Below, piece by piece: positions 51,796 through 60,111 of a DNA stretch of 64,000 nt (its first letter is position 1; each line of letters starts with the position of its first letter). Position numbers and translations under genes: made by a program. The DNA comes from Desulfovibrio sp. Huiquan2017 (GTDB lineage Bacteria > Desulfobacterota > Desulfovibrionia > Desulfovibrionales > Desulfovibrionaceae): assembly GCF_017351175.1 (NCBI RefSeq), contig NZ_JAFMPN010000015.1, forward strand, positions 56,522 to 120,521, read 5' to 3'. Under the pieces are notes generated by a model. That model did no database searches, was not told the origin of the DNA, and was given only the letters and a program-made list of their open reading frames with translations.

Positions 51796-53201
51796 GATGG
51801 CTTTCCCGCGTCTGTGTCTCGGTCTGCCTGGCCGTGATCCTGTCTTTCTCCTCGGCCGGTGCGGCCGAACTGGGCTTGGTGGGGGAGTCCTGGAAGGGCG
51901 ACCTGCCCCAGATTATCGAGAGTCACCGGGCCATTCGCGTGCTGGTGGTCTACAATCGGACCAATTTCTTCATGAAGGAAGGGGTCATGCGTGGCCTTGA
52001 GGCGGATATGATGCGGGCCTACGAGGAGCATCTGGCCAAGGTCTACAAGAAGGAGTTGGTCCGGCTGGTTTTCCTGCCCGTGCCCATGGAGGAGCTTTTC
52101 CCGGCCCTGCTGGACGGGCGGGGTGACATCGCGGCGGCGGCCCTGACCGTGACCGATACGCGCAGCCGGGAGGCGGCCTTTGCCGAGCCCTATCGCACCG
52201 GGGTCCGCGAGATCGTGGTCGGCGGCGTCCGGAGTCGGGCCGTGAACGAGCCCGGGGACCTGTCGGGCCGCAAGGTCTCCGTCCTGGGGGGATCGAGCTA
52301 CGCCGAACACCTGGCCGAATTGAACGTGCGTCTCGGGGAACAGGGGCACGCGCCTGTGCGCATCAAGACAGCCGACCCGTACCTGGCCACCGAGGACCTC
52401 CTGGAAATGGCCGCCCGGGGCATGACCCCCTACACCGTGGCCGATCATTTCCTGGCCGAACTGTGGCAAAAGGTGTTCCCCAGGTTGCGGCTCTATTCCG
52501 ACGCGACCCTCTCCCAGGGCGGCAAGCTGGCCTGGGCCGTGCGCAAGGACTGTCCCGAGCTGCGCCGGAGCCTGTCCGGGTTCGCGGCCACCGTGCGCGA
52601 AGGCACTCTGCTCGGGAACATGTTCTTCAAGCGGTATTACGAGAATGACGACTTCATCTCCGACCCGACCACCGAAGTGGAGATAGGCAAGCTCATGCCC
52701 ATGGCCAAGCTCTTCCAGGAGTACGCCAAGCAGTATGATTTCGACTGGCTCAAGATCGCGGCCATGGCCTACCAGGAGTCGCGTTTCGACATGAACCGCA
52801 AGAGCTTGGCCGGGGCGGTGGGGGTCATGCAGATCAAGCCGTCCACGGCGGCGGGGCCCCCGGTGGGCATCGAGGACGTCCTCACCCTGGAGAACAATAT
52901 CCACGCCGGGGTCAAGTACCTGCGGTTCCTGGTGGACAACTATTTTGCGGACGTGGCCCCGACGGCCCGGATGAACTTTGCCCTGGCCGCCTACAACGCA
53001 GGCCCCAACCGGATCATCCAGGTGCGCAAGCGGGCCGTGGAAATGGGGCTCGACCCCAAGCGCTGGTTCGGCAATTGCGAATGGGCCGCATTCGACCTCA
53101 TCGGCCGGGAGACCACGGGCTACGTGGCCCACGTGCAGATGTACTACGCGGCCTACAAGGGGTCGGAGGAAATTCTGCTCAAGCGGCGCGGGGCCAGATA
53201 G
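51792..53201 (+). CDS. MltF-like lytic transglycosylase with solute-binding domain
   Basis: A 469-residue exported protein: a signal peptide (cleavage after SSAGAA), a family 3 solute-binding domain (about residues 35-290, with IRVLVVYNRTNFFMKEGVMR and DADMMRAYEEH-like sequence), and a C-terminal SLT domain with the catalytic glutamate in MAYQESRFDMNRKS and further motifs GVMQIKPSTA and ALAAYNAGPNRI. This is the MltF arrangement: a periplasmic lytic transglycosylase regulated by a binding domain. Translation is coupled to the SpoIIE phosphatase gene. Confidence 0.92.
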   Translation: MRWLSRVCVSVCLAVILSFSSAGAAELGLVGESWKGDLPQIIESHRAIRVLVVYNRTNFFMKEGVMRGLEADMMRAYEEHLAKVYKKELVRLVFLPVPMEELFPALLDGRGDIAAAALTVTDTRSREAAFAEPYRTGVREIVVGGVRSRAVNEPGDLSGRKVSVLGGSSYAEHLAELNVRLGEQGHAPVRIKTADPYLATEDLLEMAARGMTPYTVADHFLAELWQKVFPRLRLYSDATLSQGGKLAWAVRKDCPELRRSLSGFAATVREGTLLGNMFFKRYYENDDFISDPTTEVEIGKLMPMAKLFQEYAKQYDFDWLKIAAMAYQESRFDMNRKSLAGAVGVMQIKPSTAAGPPVGIEDVLTLENNIHAGVKYLRFLVDNYFADVAPTARMNFALAAYNAGPNRIIQVRKRAVEMGLDPKRWFGNCEWAAFDLIGRETTGYVAHVQMYYAAYKGSEEILLKRRGAR

Positions 53202-53266
53202 CAGGGCGCATGACCAGAGCCCGGGCGGACCGGCCGTCCGGGAGCGGGAAACGGTGCCCGACCGAA

Positions 53267-53530
53267 TCAGTACCTGCCGGGGCGGGGAGCGCGCGGCTTG
53301 GCTTCGTTGATCTTTAAGGGCCGTCCGGACATCGGGTGGCCGTCCAGGGCCTCGATGGCCGCGGCGGCGTCCGCGTCCTCCATCTCCACGAATCCGAAAC
53401 CGCGGAAACGGCCGGTCTCATGGTCTTGAATGAGTTTCACGGAAGAGACGTTGCCATACGCGCCGAACAGGTCGCGGATGTCGTCCTCGGTGGCGCTGAA
53501 GGGGATGTTGCCGACGTAGATGCTTTTCAT
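53267..53530 (-). CDS. RRM-domain RNA-binding protein
   Basis: An 87-residue protein consisting of a single RNA recognition motif. RNP2 is SIYVGNIPF and RNP1 is RGFGFVEM; DLFGAYGNVSSVKLIQDHET and ALDGHPMSGRPLKINEAKPR complete the fold, and a short basic tail ends RAPRPGRY. Bacterial RRM proteins of this type bind U-rich or structured RNA. It begins 30 bases after the 3' end of the tRNA-like gene on the same strand. Confidence 0.93.
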   Translation of the reverse strand: MKSIYVGNIPFSATEDDIRDLFGAYGNVSSVKLIQDHETGRFRGFGFVEMEDADAAAAIEALDGHPMSGRPLKINEAKPRAPRPGRY

Positions 53531-53559
53531 GAGATGAGGCTCCGACAGTAATGATCCTC

Positions 53560-53636
53560 TGGTGGCGGGAGAAGGATTCGAACCTTCGGGCTTCGGGCCA
53601 TGCGCCCGACGAGCTGCCTGGCTGCTCTACCCCGCG
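53560..53636 (-). tRNA. Initiator-like tRNA-Met (CAT) with unusual anticodon loop
   Basis: On the minus strand the cloverleaf is complete: acceptor CGCGGGG, D arm GAGC/GCTC, anticodon stem TCGGG/CCCGA, T arm GAAGG-TTCGAAT-CCTTC, acceptor 3' side TCCCGCC and an encoded ACCA. The unpaired first base and the three consecutive G-C pairs beside the anticodon loop are initiator features. The loop reads CGCATGG, giving CAT at positions 34-36, but with G at position 33, where U is almost universal, and G at 37 and 38. It may be a diverged or non-functional copy of tRNA-fMet. Confidence 0.72.
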
Positions 53637-53894
53637 ACATTTCCGACTCCCGTTTGCCCGGTCCGCCGACACCACGAAGGCGGTCCTGAGGGTATGGGAT
53701 TACTCAAGCCATTACGACGAGTTGCACTTTTCGTCAACCGGGGTGTGAAATTTATTGCGCCGGGAACGGGCCGGTCGGCGGGAAGCCAGTCCGGGCGCGG
53801 TTCTCCGGGCGCGGGCCGACCGTCCATTGTCCTTGAAAAAAGGCGTGAATTTCCTTACACCGTGTACATCCCGAAAACAGATTGGAGGGGAACA

Positions 53895-55172
53895 ATGAAG
53901 ATACTTGTTGTCGGTTCCGGAGGCCGGGAGCACGCCCTGTGCTGGAAACTCGCCCAGAACCCGAAGGTGGAAACCATCCTGTGCGCGCCGGGCAACGGCG
54001 GCACGGCCCGGGTGGGCAAGAATATTCCGGTCAAGGACGACGACATTCCGAGCCTGGTCGCCCTGGCCAGGGACCGCGAGGTGGATTTGGTGGTCGCCGG
54101 CCCCGAGCTGCCGCTGGTACTCGGCCTGGAGAACGCGCTCCGGCAGGAAGGCATTCCCTGCTTCGGGCCCAACGCGTTTGCCGCCAATCTTGAAGGCTCC
54201 AAGGCCTTTTCCAAGAACGTCATGGCCGAGGCGGGCGTTCCCACGGCTCCCTTCCGCGTGTTCGACGAGTACGCGGACGCCGTGGCCTTCATCAAGGAGC
54301 GGGGCGCGCCCCTCGTGGTCAAGGCCGACGGCCTGGCCGCAGGCAAGGGGGTGGTCGTGGCCGCCACTGAAGAAGAGGCCCTTGATGCCGTGGAGCAGAT
54401 GATGGTCAAAAAGGTCTTCGGCTCGGCCGGGGACCGTGTCGTCGTGGAGGAAACCCTGAGCGGCGAAGAGGCCTCGTTCCTGTGCTTCTGCGACGGCGTC
54501 AACTACGCCATGCTTCCGTCCAGCCAGGACCACAAGGCGGCCTTCGAAGGCGACACCGGTCCCAATACCGGCGGCATGGGCGCCTATTCCCCGGCCCCGA
54601 TCCTGCCCAAGGAAAAATACGCCGAGACCGCCGAGCTGTGCATCAAACCCATTTTGCGCCACCTGGCCGCCAAGGGCGAGCCGTTCAAGGGCGTGCTCTA
54701 TGCCGGGCTCATGTACACCGAAAACGGCCCCAGCGTGCTCGAATACAACGTCCGCTTCGGCGACCCCGAATGCCAGCCCCTGCTCATGCGTCTGGAAACC
54801 GATCTCCTGGAGATCATGTTCGCCTGCATCGACGGCAAGCTGGACCAGATCGAGGTCAAGTCCTCCCCGCAGACCGCTTGCGGCGTGGTCATGGCCGCCG
54901 GGGGCTATCCCGGTCCCTATCCCAAAGGCATGGAGATCACCGGCATCGACGAGGCCGACGCCATGGAAGGGGTCAAGGTCTTCCAGGCGGGCACCAAGCT
55001 CGAAGACGGCAAGATACTGACCACCGGCGGCCGCGTGCTCTGCGTCACCGCGCTGGGCGACGACCTGGCCGCGGCCCGGAAAAAGGCCTACGAAGCCGTG
55101 GACAAGATCCATTTCGACAACAGCTACTACCGCCGCGACATCGCCGACAAGGGCCTGAAGCGCGCGAAATAA
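53895..55172 (+). CDS. purD: Phosphoribosylamine-glycine ligase (GAR synthetase)
   Basis: A 425-residue ATP-grasp enzyme of purine synthesis that joins phosphoribosylamine and glycine. The N-terminal MKILVVGSGGREHALCWKLA, the APGNGGTARVG segment, GPELPLVLG, the ATP-grasp motifs VVKADGLAAGKGVVVA and EASFLCFCDG, and DTGPNTGGMGAYSPAP are all typical. AGGGG precedes the ATG at 53895. The purE gene follows about 230 bases later, with a dispersed repeat between them, so the two may form one operon. Confidence 0.97.
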   Translation: MKILVVGSGGREHALCWKLAQNPKVETILCAPGNGGTARVGKNIPVKDDDIPSLVALARDREVDLVVAGPELPLVLGLENALRQEGIPCFGPNAFAANLEGSKAFSKNVMAEAGVPTAPFRVFDEYADAVAFIKERGAPLVVKADGLAAGKGVVVAATEEEALDAVEQMMVKKVFGSAGDRVVVEETLSGEEASFLCFCDGVNYAMLPSSQDHKAAFEGDTGPNTGGMGAYSPAPILPKEKYAETAELCIKPILRHLAAKGEPFKGVLYAGLMYTENGPSVLEYNVRFGDPECQPLLMRLETDLLEIMFACIDGKLDQIEVKSSPQTACGVVMAAGGYPGPYPKGMEITGIDEADAMEGVKVFQAGTKLEDGKILTTGGRVLCVTALGDDLAAARKKAYEAVDKIHFDNSYYRRDIADKGLKRAK

Positions 55173-55181
55173 TGTACCTTC

Positions 55182-55247
55182 GGCAACCAGGGAGATTTCT
55201 TCGAAAGAAGTCCTCCCTGGGCTCCCCTCCCGAATTTTTAGGCGCCG
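55182..55247 (+). repeat. Dispersed hairpin repeat, copy C
   Basis: CCAGGGAGATTTCTTCG, AAAGAAGTCCTCCCTGG, CTCCCCTCCCGAATTTTTAGG shows the same order of elements as copies A, B and D (a CCAGGG-type arm, a T-rich palindrome, its complement, then a CTCCCC-AATTTTT end) but is shorter and more diverged. It sits between purD and purE. Confidence 0.65.
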
Positions 55248-55405
55248 GAGAGGGGGGCGGGGTGGATGCCCGTCGAAGGGGCGCAGGGCGAAAGCCTCTT
55301 AATTCTTTTGTTTAACAAGACGCCTTCCGGCCCTCTCCTTGCGAAGCGACCCGAAAAGTTCAGGGAGAAGAAGATGGGGGTCCGGGGACGGGGAGGAGTT
55401 ATACG

Positions 55406-55888
55406 ATGCCGCAGGTTGTGATTTTCATGGGGTCGGCTTCGGACGAGGAGAAGATGCGTCCGTGTTCCGACCTGCTCAAGGAGTTGGGCGTGGACCACGT
55501 GTTCACGGTTTCGTCGGCCCACCGCACGCCGGAACGCACGGCGCGGCTGGTCAGGGAGTACGAGGCGGACGGGGCTCAGGTGTTCATCTGTGCGGCCGGT
55601 CTGGCCGCGCACCTGGCGGGCGCGGTGGCCGCGCAGACCACCAAGCCGGTTCTGGGCGTGCCGCTGACCGCGTCGCCTTTGGGCGGCATGGACGCGTTGC
55701 TGGCCACCCTGCAAATGCCCCCGGGCTTCCCGGTGGCTACCCTGGCGCTCGACAAGGTCGGCGCCAAGAACGCGGCCTGGCTGGCGGCTCAGATCTTGGC
55801 TCTGCACGATGAGACGCTGGCTGGAAAGATTCTGGCCGCGCGCGAGGGCTTTCGGGAGTCCGTGGAAAAGGCCGCTGCTGCGCTGTAG
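55406..55888 (+). CDS. purE: N5-carboxyaminoimidazole ribonucleotide mutase (class I PurE)
   Basis: A 160-residue class I PurE, which converts N5-CAIR to CAIR. The N-terminal [20 protein letters not shown], the [10 protein letters not shown] active-site loop, and [20 protein letters not shown] are diagnostic. No purK is visible next to it. The RBS is GGGGAGGAG close to the ATG. It is preceded by the copy C repeat and by purD. Confidence 0.95.
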   Translation: MPQVVIFMGSASDEEKMRPCSDLLKELGVDHVFTVSSAHRTPERTARLVREYEADGAQVFICAAGLAAHLAGAVAAQTTKPVLGVPLTASPLGGMDALLATLQMPPGFPVATLALDKVGAKNAAWLAAQILALHDETLAGKILAAREGFRESVEKAAAAL

Positions 55889-56029
55889 CCGGGCTTTCCC
55901 TGCCGATTCCGGTCAGGGCTCGGCGACGTTTGTGCGGCTTGAGCGCGGCGATTGTCCGGCGCGTTTTCCCGGCGAACCGGCGGCCGTCTTGCCCGGTTCC
56001 CGACTTTGGCGTAATCATTCGGGTCAGGT

Positions 56030-56593
56030 ATGACGACATCCAGCACAGCCAATACATCCACTAAGCCCGCCGCGTCCGGCACGGGGCGGTCCGCCGGGAG
56101 CGGCCCGCCGAAGTTCCGGTCCGGCAAGGCCTCCAGACGGTTTTTGCGGAACCTGGTCTGGGTGCTGGTCATCGGCGGCCTGTTCCTGGGCGGCCAAGGG
56201 GTGCGCTATTATCTGCATTACCGGCAGCTTCAGACCATCCGCGCGGAAACCGAAAAACTCTATCGCTCGGTGCTCGGCCCGGATATCGGCGGTTCGCCTT
56301 TCGGACGGCTGCAATTCGAGCACGGCAAGTTGCTGGCGTCCAAGCGCATCGGCCTGGACCCGTTGAGCGTGCTGGCGGCCCTGAGCCGGTATGCGAGCGA
56401 GGACTTGCGCGTGGACGGGGTCAGCCTGTCCGGAACCCAAGGGCGGGTGCGCGGCCATTTCAACGGTGACGAGGCCGAATTCATGCGATACATGGGGAAG
56501 CTGTCCGACGACGACCGGTATCTCTTTTCGGTGTACAAGATCGACGAACTGGGCGGAGGCATGTCCTTCAGCCTGAGCGTGGAGCCGAAGTAG
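56030..56593 (+). CDS. Type II secretion GspL-like protein (short)
   Basis: A 187-residue bitopic membrane protein: a serine/threonine/proline-rich cytoplasmic start (about residues 1-38), one transmembrane helix (about 41-58, LVWVLVIGGLFLGGQGVRYY), and a periplasmic domain with SVLAALSRYASEDLRVDGVS and the end DDRYLFSVYKIDELGGGMSF. It resembles the membrane and ferredoxin-like C-terminal part of GspL/PilN. The N-terminal actin-like cytoplasmic domain of full GspL is absent. The following genes look like GspM and GspN, which supports this reading. Confidence 0.6.
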   Translation: MTTSSTANTSTKPAASGTGRSAGSGPPKFRSGKASRRFLRNLVWVLVIGGLFLGGQGVRYYLHYRQLQTIRAETEKLYRSVLGPDIGGSPFGRLQFEHGKLLASKRIGLDPLSVLAALSRYASEDLRVDGVSLSGTQGRVRGHFNGDEAEFMRYMGKLSDDDRYLFSVYKIDELGGGMSFSLSVEPK

Positions 56594-56594
56594 C

Positions 56595-57092
56595 ATGGCC
56601 CGCAAGCATATGACCTATCCATGGAGCGGCTGGCCGCCCGCCTCGCAGCAGCGGCTGTTCAAGTACGTCCTGCTTGGTGCGGCCGGGCTGGCCTTTGCGG
56701 TCTTCGTGGGCGCGTACCTGTTCACCGGCGTGCTGATCCAGCAGATCGAGGCTCAGAAGGCGCAATACGGCATGGTGGTGCCCCTGGTGCGGGATATAGC
56801 CACCCTGCGGGCAGGCCAGGGAGATCTGGTCCAGCTTTCGCCCGAGGAAGCGGTCCGGCGCGTCCTGGACGATCGGTCCCTGAACGACTACGTGCGCTCC
56901 ATGCATCCCACGCTTGTGGCCGGGGACCAGGAAGGCGTGCAGATCACCCTGGGCGGACTGACCCTGATCATGCTCACGGATTTTCTCCAGGACGTGCGCG
57001 ACCGGGCCAGCCTCCAGGCTCCGGAGTTCGTCCTGACCCGCAACCCCGAGGAGCCCCGCCTGGCGGACGTGCACCTCGTACTGGCGAGGTAG
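56595..57092 (+). CDS. Type II secretion GspM-like protein
   Basis: A 165-residue bitopic membrane protein starting 1 base after the GspL-like gene. It has a short cytoplasmic N terminus, a transmembrane helix (about residues 24-48), a helical stretch (IQQIEAQKAQYGMVVPLVRD) and a ferredoxin-like periplasmic domain. The size and layout match GspM, the inner-membrane platform partner of GspL. Sequence similarity is not strong, so the call relies on layout and on the neighbours. Confidence 0.6.
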   Translation: MARKHMTYPWSGWPPASQQRLFKYVLLGAAGLAFAVFVGAYLFTGVLIQQIEAQKAQYGMVVPLVRDIATLRAGQGDLVQLSPEEAVRRVLDDRSLNDYVRSMHPTLVAGDQEGVQITLGGLTLIMLTDFLQDVRDRASLQAPEFVLTRNPEEPRLADVHLVLAR

Positions 57093-57095
57093 GCC

Positions 57096-57839
57096 GTGGG
57101 CTCCCGTTCCAAGCCCTCGTCCCTGTCCGGCCGCATCCTGGCCCGGCTGGTGCTGATGACCTTCGGCCTGGCCATCGGCGTGGTCCTGTTCACGCCGTGG
57201 AACAAGATATGGGCTTCGGCCCTGACCCGGCTGGATGAGAACCTGGTCGGCGCTGGGCTGGCCTGGAGTTCCATCGACCGCGACGGGCCTCTGGGCTTCC
57301 GGTTGAACGACCTCAAGATCTCCGTGGCGCAAACGCCGGGACGGCTGCACTTCAAGCATGCCTACGTGACCATGGGCTTCGCCCCCTTGGCCACGGTCCG
57401 GCTGGACACGGGCGGCCCGCAATGTCGCCTGGAGCTTTTTTCCAACGGGGTGTTCGACTTCGAGGGCGACATGAACCTGACCTACCTGCTGGGCGACAGC
57501 GACCTCAAGGGCGAGCTGCATGCCTCGGGAAGCCTGTTCTTGCCCGACGGGGCGCGGCTGCCCAAGAACGGCTGGGTGGACGTGCGTTCGTCCCAATTAA
57601 TCCTGCCCGGGGAAAAGGTCGTCGAGGACCTGGCCTTCACCGCCGAGATCGAGAATGAGCACATGGCCGTGCGCGACTTTTCCATGCGTCTGCCCTTGAA
57701 TTACAAGTCCACGGGCGTGGCGGTCATCGACCCGGACAATCTCTTCCGCACGCGGTTCGACCTTAAGGGCGACATGACCGTGGGCCGGACGGTCTTTCCC
57801 TACGAGATGCACGGCACCCTGGCCGACGCCGTCTGGTAG
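57096..57839 (+). CDS. Type II secretion GspN-like protein
   Basis: A 247-residue protein starting with GTG 3 bases after the GspM-like gene: cytoplasmic basic start, transmembrane helix (about residues 18-37, LVLMTFGLAIGVVLFTPW), and a long periplasmic beta-rich domain with LLGDSDLKGELHASGSLFLP and MRLPLNYKSTGVAVIDPDNL, like GspN. The three genes form an operon, but no GspC-K, E, F or D genes are present here. Confidence 0.7.
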   Translation: MGSRSKPSSLSGRILARLVLMTFGLAIGVVLFTPWNKIWASALTRLDENLVGAGLAWSSIDRDGPLGFRLNDLKISVAQTPGRLHFKHAYVTMGFAPLATVRLDTGGPQCRLELFSNGVFDFEGDMNLTYLLGDSDLKGELHASGSLFLPDGARLPKNGWVDVRSSQLILPGEKVVEDLAFTAEIENEHMAVRDFSMRLPLNYKSTGVAVIDPDNLFRTRFDLKGDMTVGRTVFPYEMHGTLADAVW

Positions 57840-57881
57840 GCGTCCGTTCCTCCGAAGACCGAAAAATCGTCGAACGCCGCC

Positions 57882-58484
57882 ATGAAGATCGCCATTATCC
57901 ACGAAAGCGCCGAAATCCTGCTTGCCGAATACGGGTCGCTGCTGTCGTCCCTGGCGGGCATGGGGCATGCGGTCAACGCGCTGGCCCCGGGCAGCGGGCC
58001 GGACACGGCGGCCGGGTTCGAGGCCCTCGATGTGGAATACGCCATGTATCCGCTCGCACCGCGCAGCCTGGCTCCTGTCGGGGATATGGGCACGCTGCTG
58101 CATCTCAAGCAGGTCCTGTACCGCGTCCGACCCGGCCTGATCCTGTCCGTGGGGTCCAAGCCGGTGGTCTATGGCTCCCTGGCCGCGCGCATGGCCTGGG
58201 TGGGTGAGGAAAAGAAGGTCTTCGCCCTGGTGGACGGGCCGGGCTTCGCTTTTGAGGGAACCGGGCTCACAGGACGGCTGCTGGCCGGTCTGGCCAAGCC
58301 CATGTTCCGGGCCGCGTTCAAGTCCTGCGATGCCGTCTGCTTCCGTTCGACCGGGGTCGAGAGCTTCTTCCGCGAGCTCGGCGTGCTCGGGCCCGGGACC
58401 GGGACCGAAGTGCTCGACCGGGCCGCCCCCGGGATGCGGGATCGGGCGCTCCTCGCCTTTATGGGCATGATTACTGCCGATTGA
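57882..58484 (+). CDS. Glycosyltransferase N-terminal domain only (truncated GT4-like)
   Basis: A 200-residue protein that looks like the first half of a GT4 glycosyltransferase: KIAIIHESAEILLAEYGSLL, MGHAVNALAPGSGPDTAAGF, and VRPGLILSVGSKPVVYGSLA followed by VFALVDGPGFAFEG. The sequence then ends (MGMITAD) where the nucleotide-sugar-binding domain with the EX7E motif should begin. It may be a truncated remnant or a shortened protein of different role. It follows the GspN-like gene by about 40 bases. Confidence 0.62.
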   Translation: MKIAIIHESAEILLAEYGSLLSSLAGMGHAVNALAPGSGPDTAAGFEALDVEYAMYPLAPRSLAPVGDMGTLLHLKQVLYRVRPGLILSVGSKPVVYGSLAARMAWVGEEKKVFALVDGPGFAFEGTGLTGRLLAGLAKPMFRAAFKSCDAVCFRSTGVESFFRELGVLGPGTGTEVLDRAAPGMRDRALLAFMGMITAD

Positions 58485-58586
58485 TCCTACAATCGGGTTG
58501 GCAGCACCTCGCTCCATGGTGTACGTTCAAAGTACGTTCCTGCTTGAAAGGCGGGTTTTGAATACGAAATACCAAGGAGTGGGCGT

Positions 58587-59006
58587 ATGAATATCTCTCG
58601 AATTCTTCTCCCTGTTGACGGGTCCAGGCTGTCCGATGCGGCGGCCGACATGGCCATTGATCTGGCCGGAAGCGAAGGGACCGTCATTCTGTTGACCGTG
58701 CGCCGGACCGTGCCCACCGCGCTGGGCCAGCCCAATGCGGGCGAACTGCTCGAATACCTGAACAGGAACGCCGAGGAGATCATGACCCATTATCGGACCA
58801 AGCTGGCCAACGCCAAGGTGGACTTCCAGGAACTGGTCGTCGGTGGCGACGTGGCCGAGGTCATCGGCAGCGTCGCCGACAACGAGAAGTGCGACCTGAT
58901 CATCATGGGCTCCAAGGGCAAGTCCGACCTGGAGGGGTTGTTCCTCGGCTCGGTCACCCACAAGGTCCTTCAGACCACGTCCAAGCCCGTGCTGGTGGTG
59001 AAGTAG
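58587..59006 (+). CDS. Universal stress protein (single UspA domain)
   Basis: A 139-residue single-domain Usp protein. It begins NISRILLPVDGSRLSDAAAD, and the ATP-binding glycine motif near the end is IIMGSKGKSDLEGLFLGSVT, followed by HKVLQTTSKPVLVVK, the classical UspA close. AAGGAG precedes the ATG. No operon partner; the binding protein gene follows 39 bases later in the same direction and may be co-transcribed. Confidence 0.93.
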   Translation: MNISRILLPVDGSRLSDAAADMAIDLAGSEGTVILLTVRRTVPTALGQPNAGELLEYLNRNAEEIMTHYRTKLANAKVDFQELVVGGDVAEVIGSVADNEKCDLIIMGSKGKSDLEGLFLGSVTHKVLQTTSKPVLVVK

Positions 59007-59045
59007 CCCCTCGGGGCCTTCGCCGTATTCGGCCGACCGGAAGTC

Positions 59046-59861
59046 ATGCCGTTTATGGATGCCCAGCCGCCTTTCCCGGCCCGTAACCCGGTCCGGTCTC
59101 TGGTCTGGTGCCTGCTGGTCCTGGCCTTCACCGTCTGCCCGGCCCTGGCCCAGGAACGTGTGGTCGTGGTCTCGGACGGCTGGATGCCCTACAACGGTAC
59201 ACCGGGTTCGGATCGGGAGGGCTATGCCGTGGAGGTCCTGCGCGCCGTGTTCAAGCGTCGTGGGGTCGCCGTGGAATACCGCCAGGTGCCGTGGAAGCGG
59301 GCGGTACGCGACGTGCGTTCGGGCCGGGCCGATATCCTCATAGGCGTGAACCCGGACGAGTTGCCGGACTTCGTCTATCCCCGGACTTCCCTGGGCCGTA
59401 GCGAACTGTGCTTCTTCACCGCGGACGGCGACTGGCAATTTTCCGGTCCGGAGTCCCTGGTGGGCCGGGTCACCGGATACGTCCAGGGCCATAATTATCC
59501 CCAGTGGTTTTCGGACGCTATCAAGCTCCATCCCGAACGGTTCCACGCCCTGCACGGCCAGGACGCCTTCGTGCGCATGCTGGCCATGCTCGCCGAGGGG
59601 CGGGTCCAGGCCATCCCCGGCAGTCGGGCCGTGGTGGACTACTATGTCGATCAGGCGGACCTCGGGGGGCGCATCTTTCTGGCCGGGTGCAGCGAGGCGG
59701 ATGCCCGCGAACTGTTTTTCGGCCTGTCGCCCGCCAACATGGCCAGATCCCGGCTGCTGGCCGACATCTTGGATCAGGGATTGTATACTCTGCGCAATAC
59801 CGGCCAGCTCAACCACCTGCTGATCAAATACGGCCTCAAGGACTGGATCGAGCTCCATTAA
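59046..59861 (+). CDS. Family 3 extracellular solute-binding protein (second)
   Basis: A 271-residue exported protein with a signal peptide (hydrophobic LVWCLLVLAFTVCPALA, cleavage before QERV) and a type 3 periplasmic-binding fold (VVVVSDGWMPYNGTPGSDRE, EVLRAVFKRRGVAVEYRQVP, RADILIGVNPDELPDFV). It is an orphan binding protein without a permease. It ends in a terminal helix GLKDWIELH. The glnA gene follows 250 bases later. Confidence 0.78.
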   Translation: MPFMDAQPPFPARNPVRSLVWCLLVLAFTVCPALAQERVVVVSDGWMPYNGTPGSDREGYAVEVLRAVFKRRGVAVEYRQVPWKRAVRDVRSGRADILIGVNPDELPDFVYPRTSLGRSELCFFTADGDWQFSGPESLVGRVTGYVQGHNYPQWFSDAIKLHPERFHALHGQDAFVRMLAMLAEGRVQAIPGSRAVVDYYVDQADLGGRIFLAGCSEADARELFFGLSPANMARSRLLADILDQGLYTLRNTGQLNHLLIKYGLKDWIELH

Positions 59862-60111
59862 GGCCGTCCGGCCCCGGGTCCACTCGGGAAAGGCGGGTTG
59901 CCCCATCCCGCGCGAGCCGTCTGCCCACTGGTGTTTGTTGCAGTTTCGCGCGCGCAAATTTCGGGACATTTCTGTTGATACCGCCCCTGGAAAGCGGGTA
60001 GACATCTAGGCATATTATCGCGCACAAGCACCGGCATGGCCGTTTCGGCCCGAGGCCGCGCCCCAGAGGCAGGCGGCCCGTTGCTCCAACATCCAAACCG
60101 GAGGAGTTTTC

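Noticed and set aside
51540..53132. A 530-codon open frame on the minus strand opposite the SpoIIE and MltF genes
   Set aside because: Shadow frame; both genes on the plus strand have clear domains and coupled translation.
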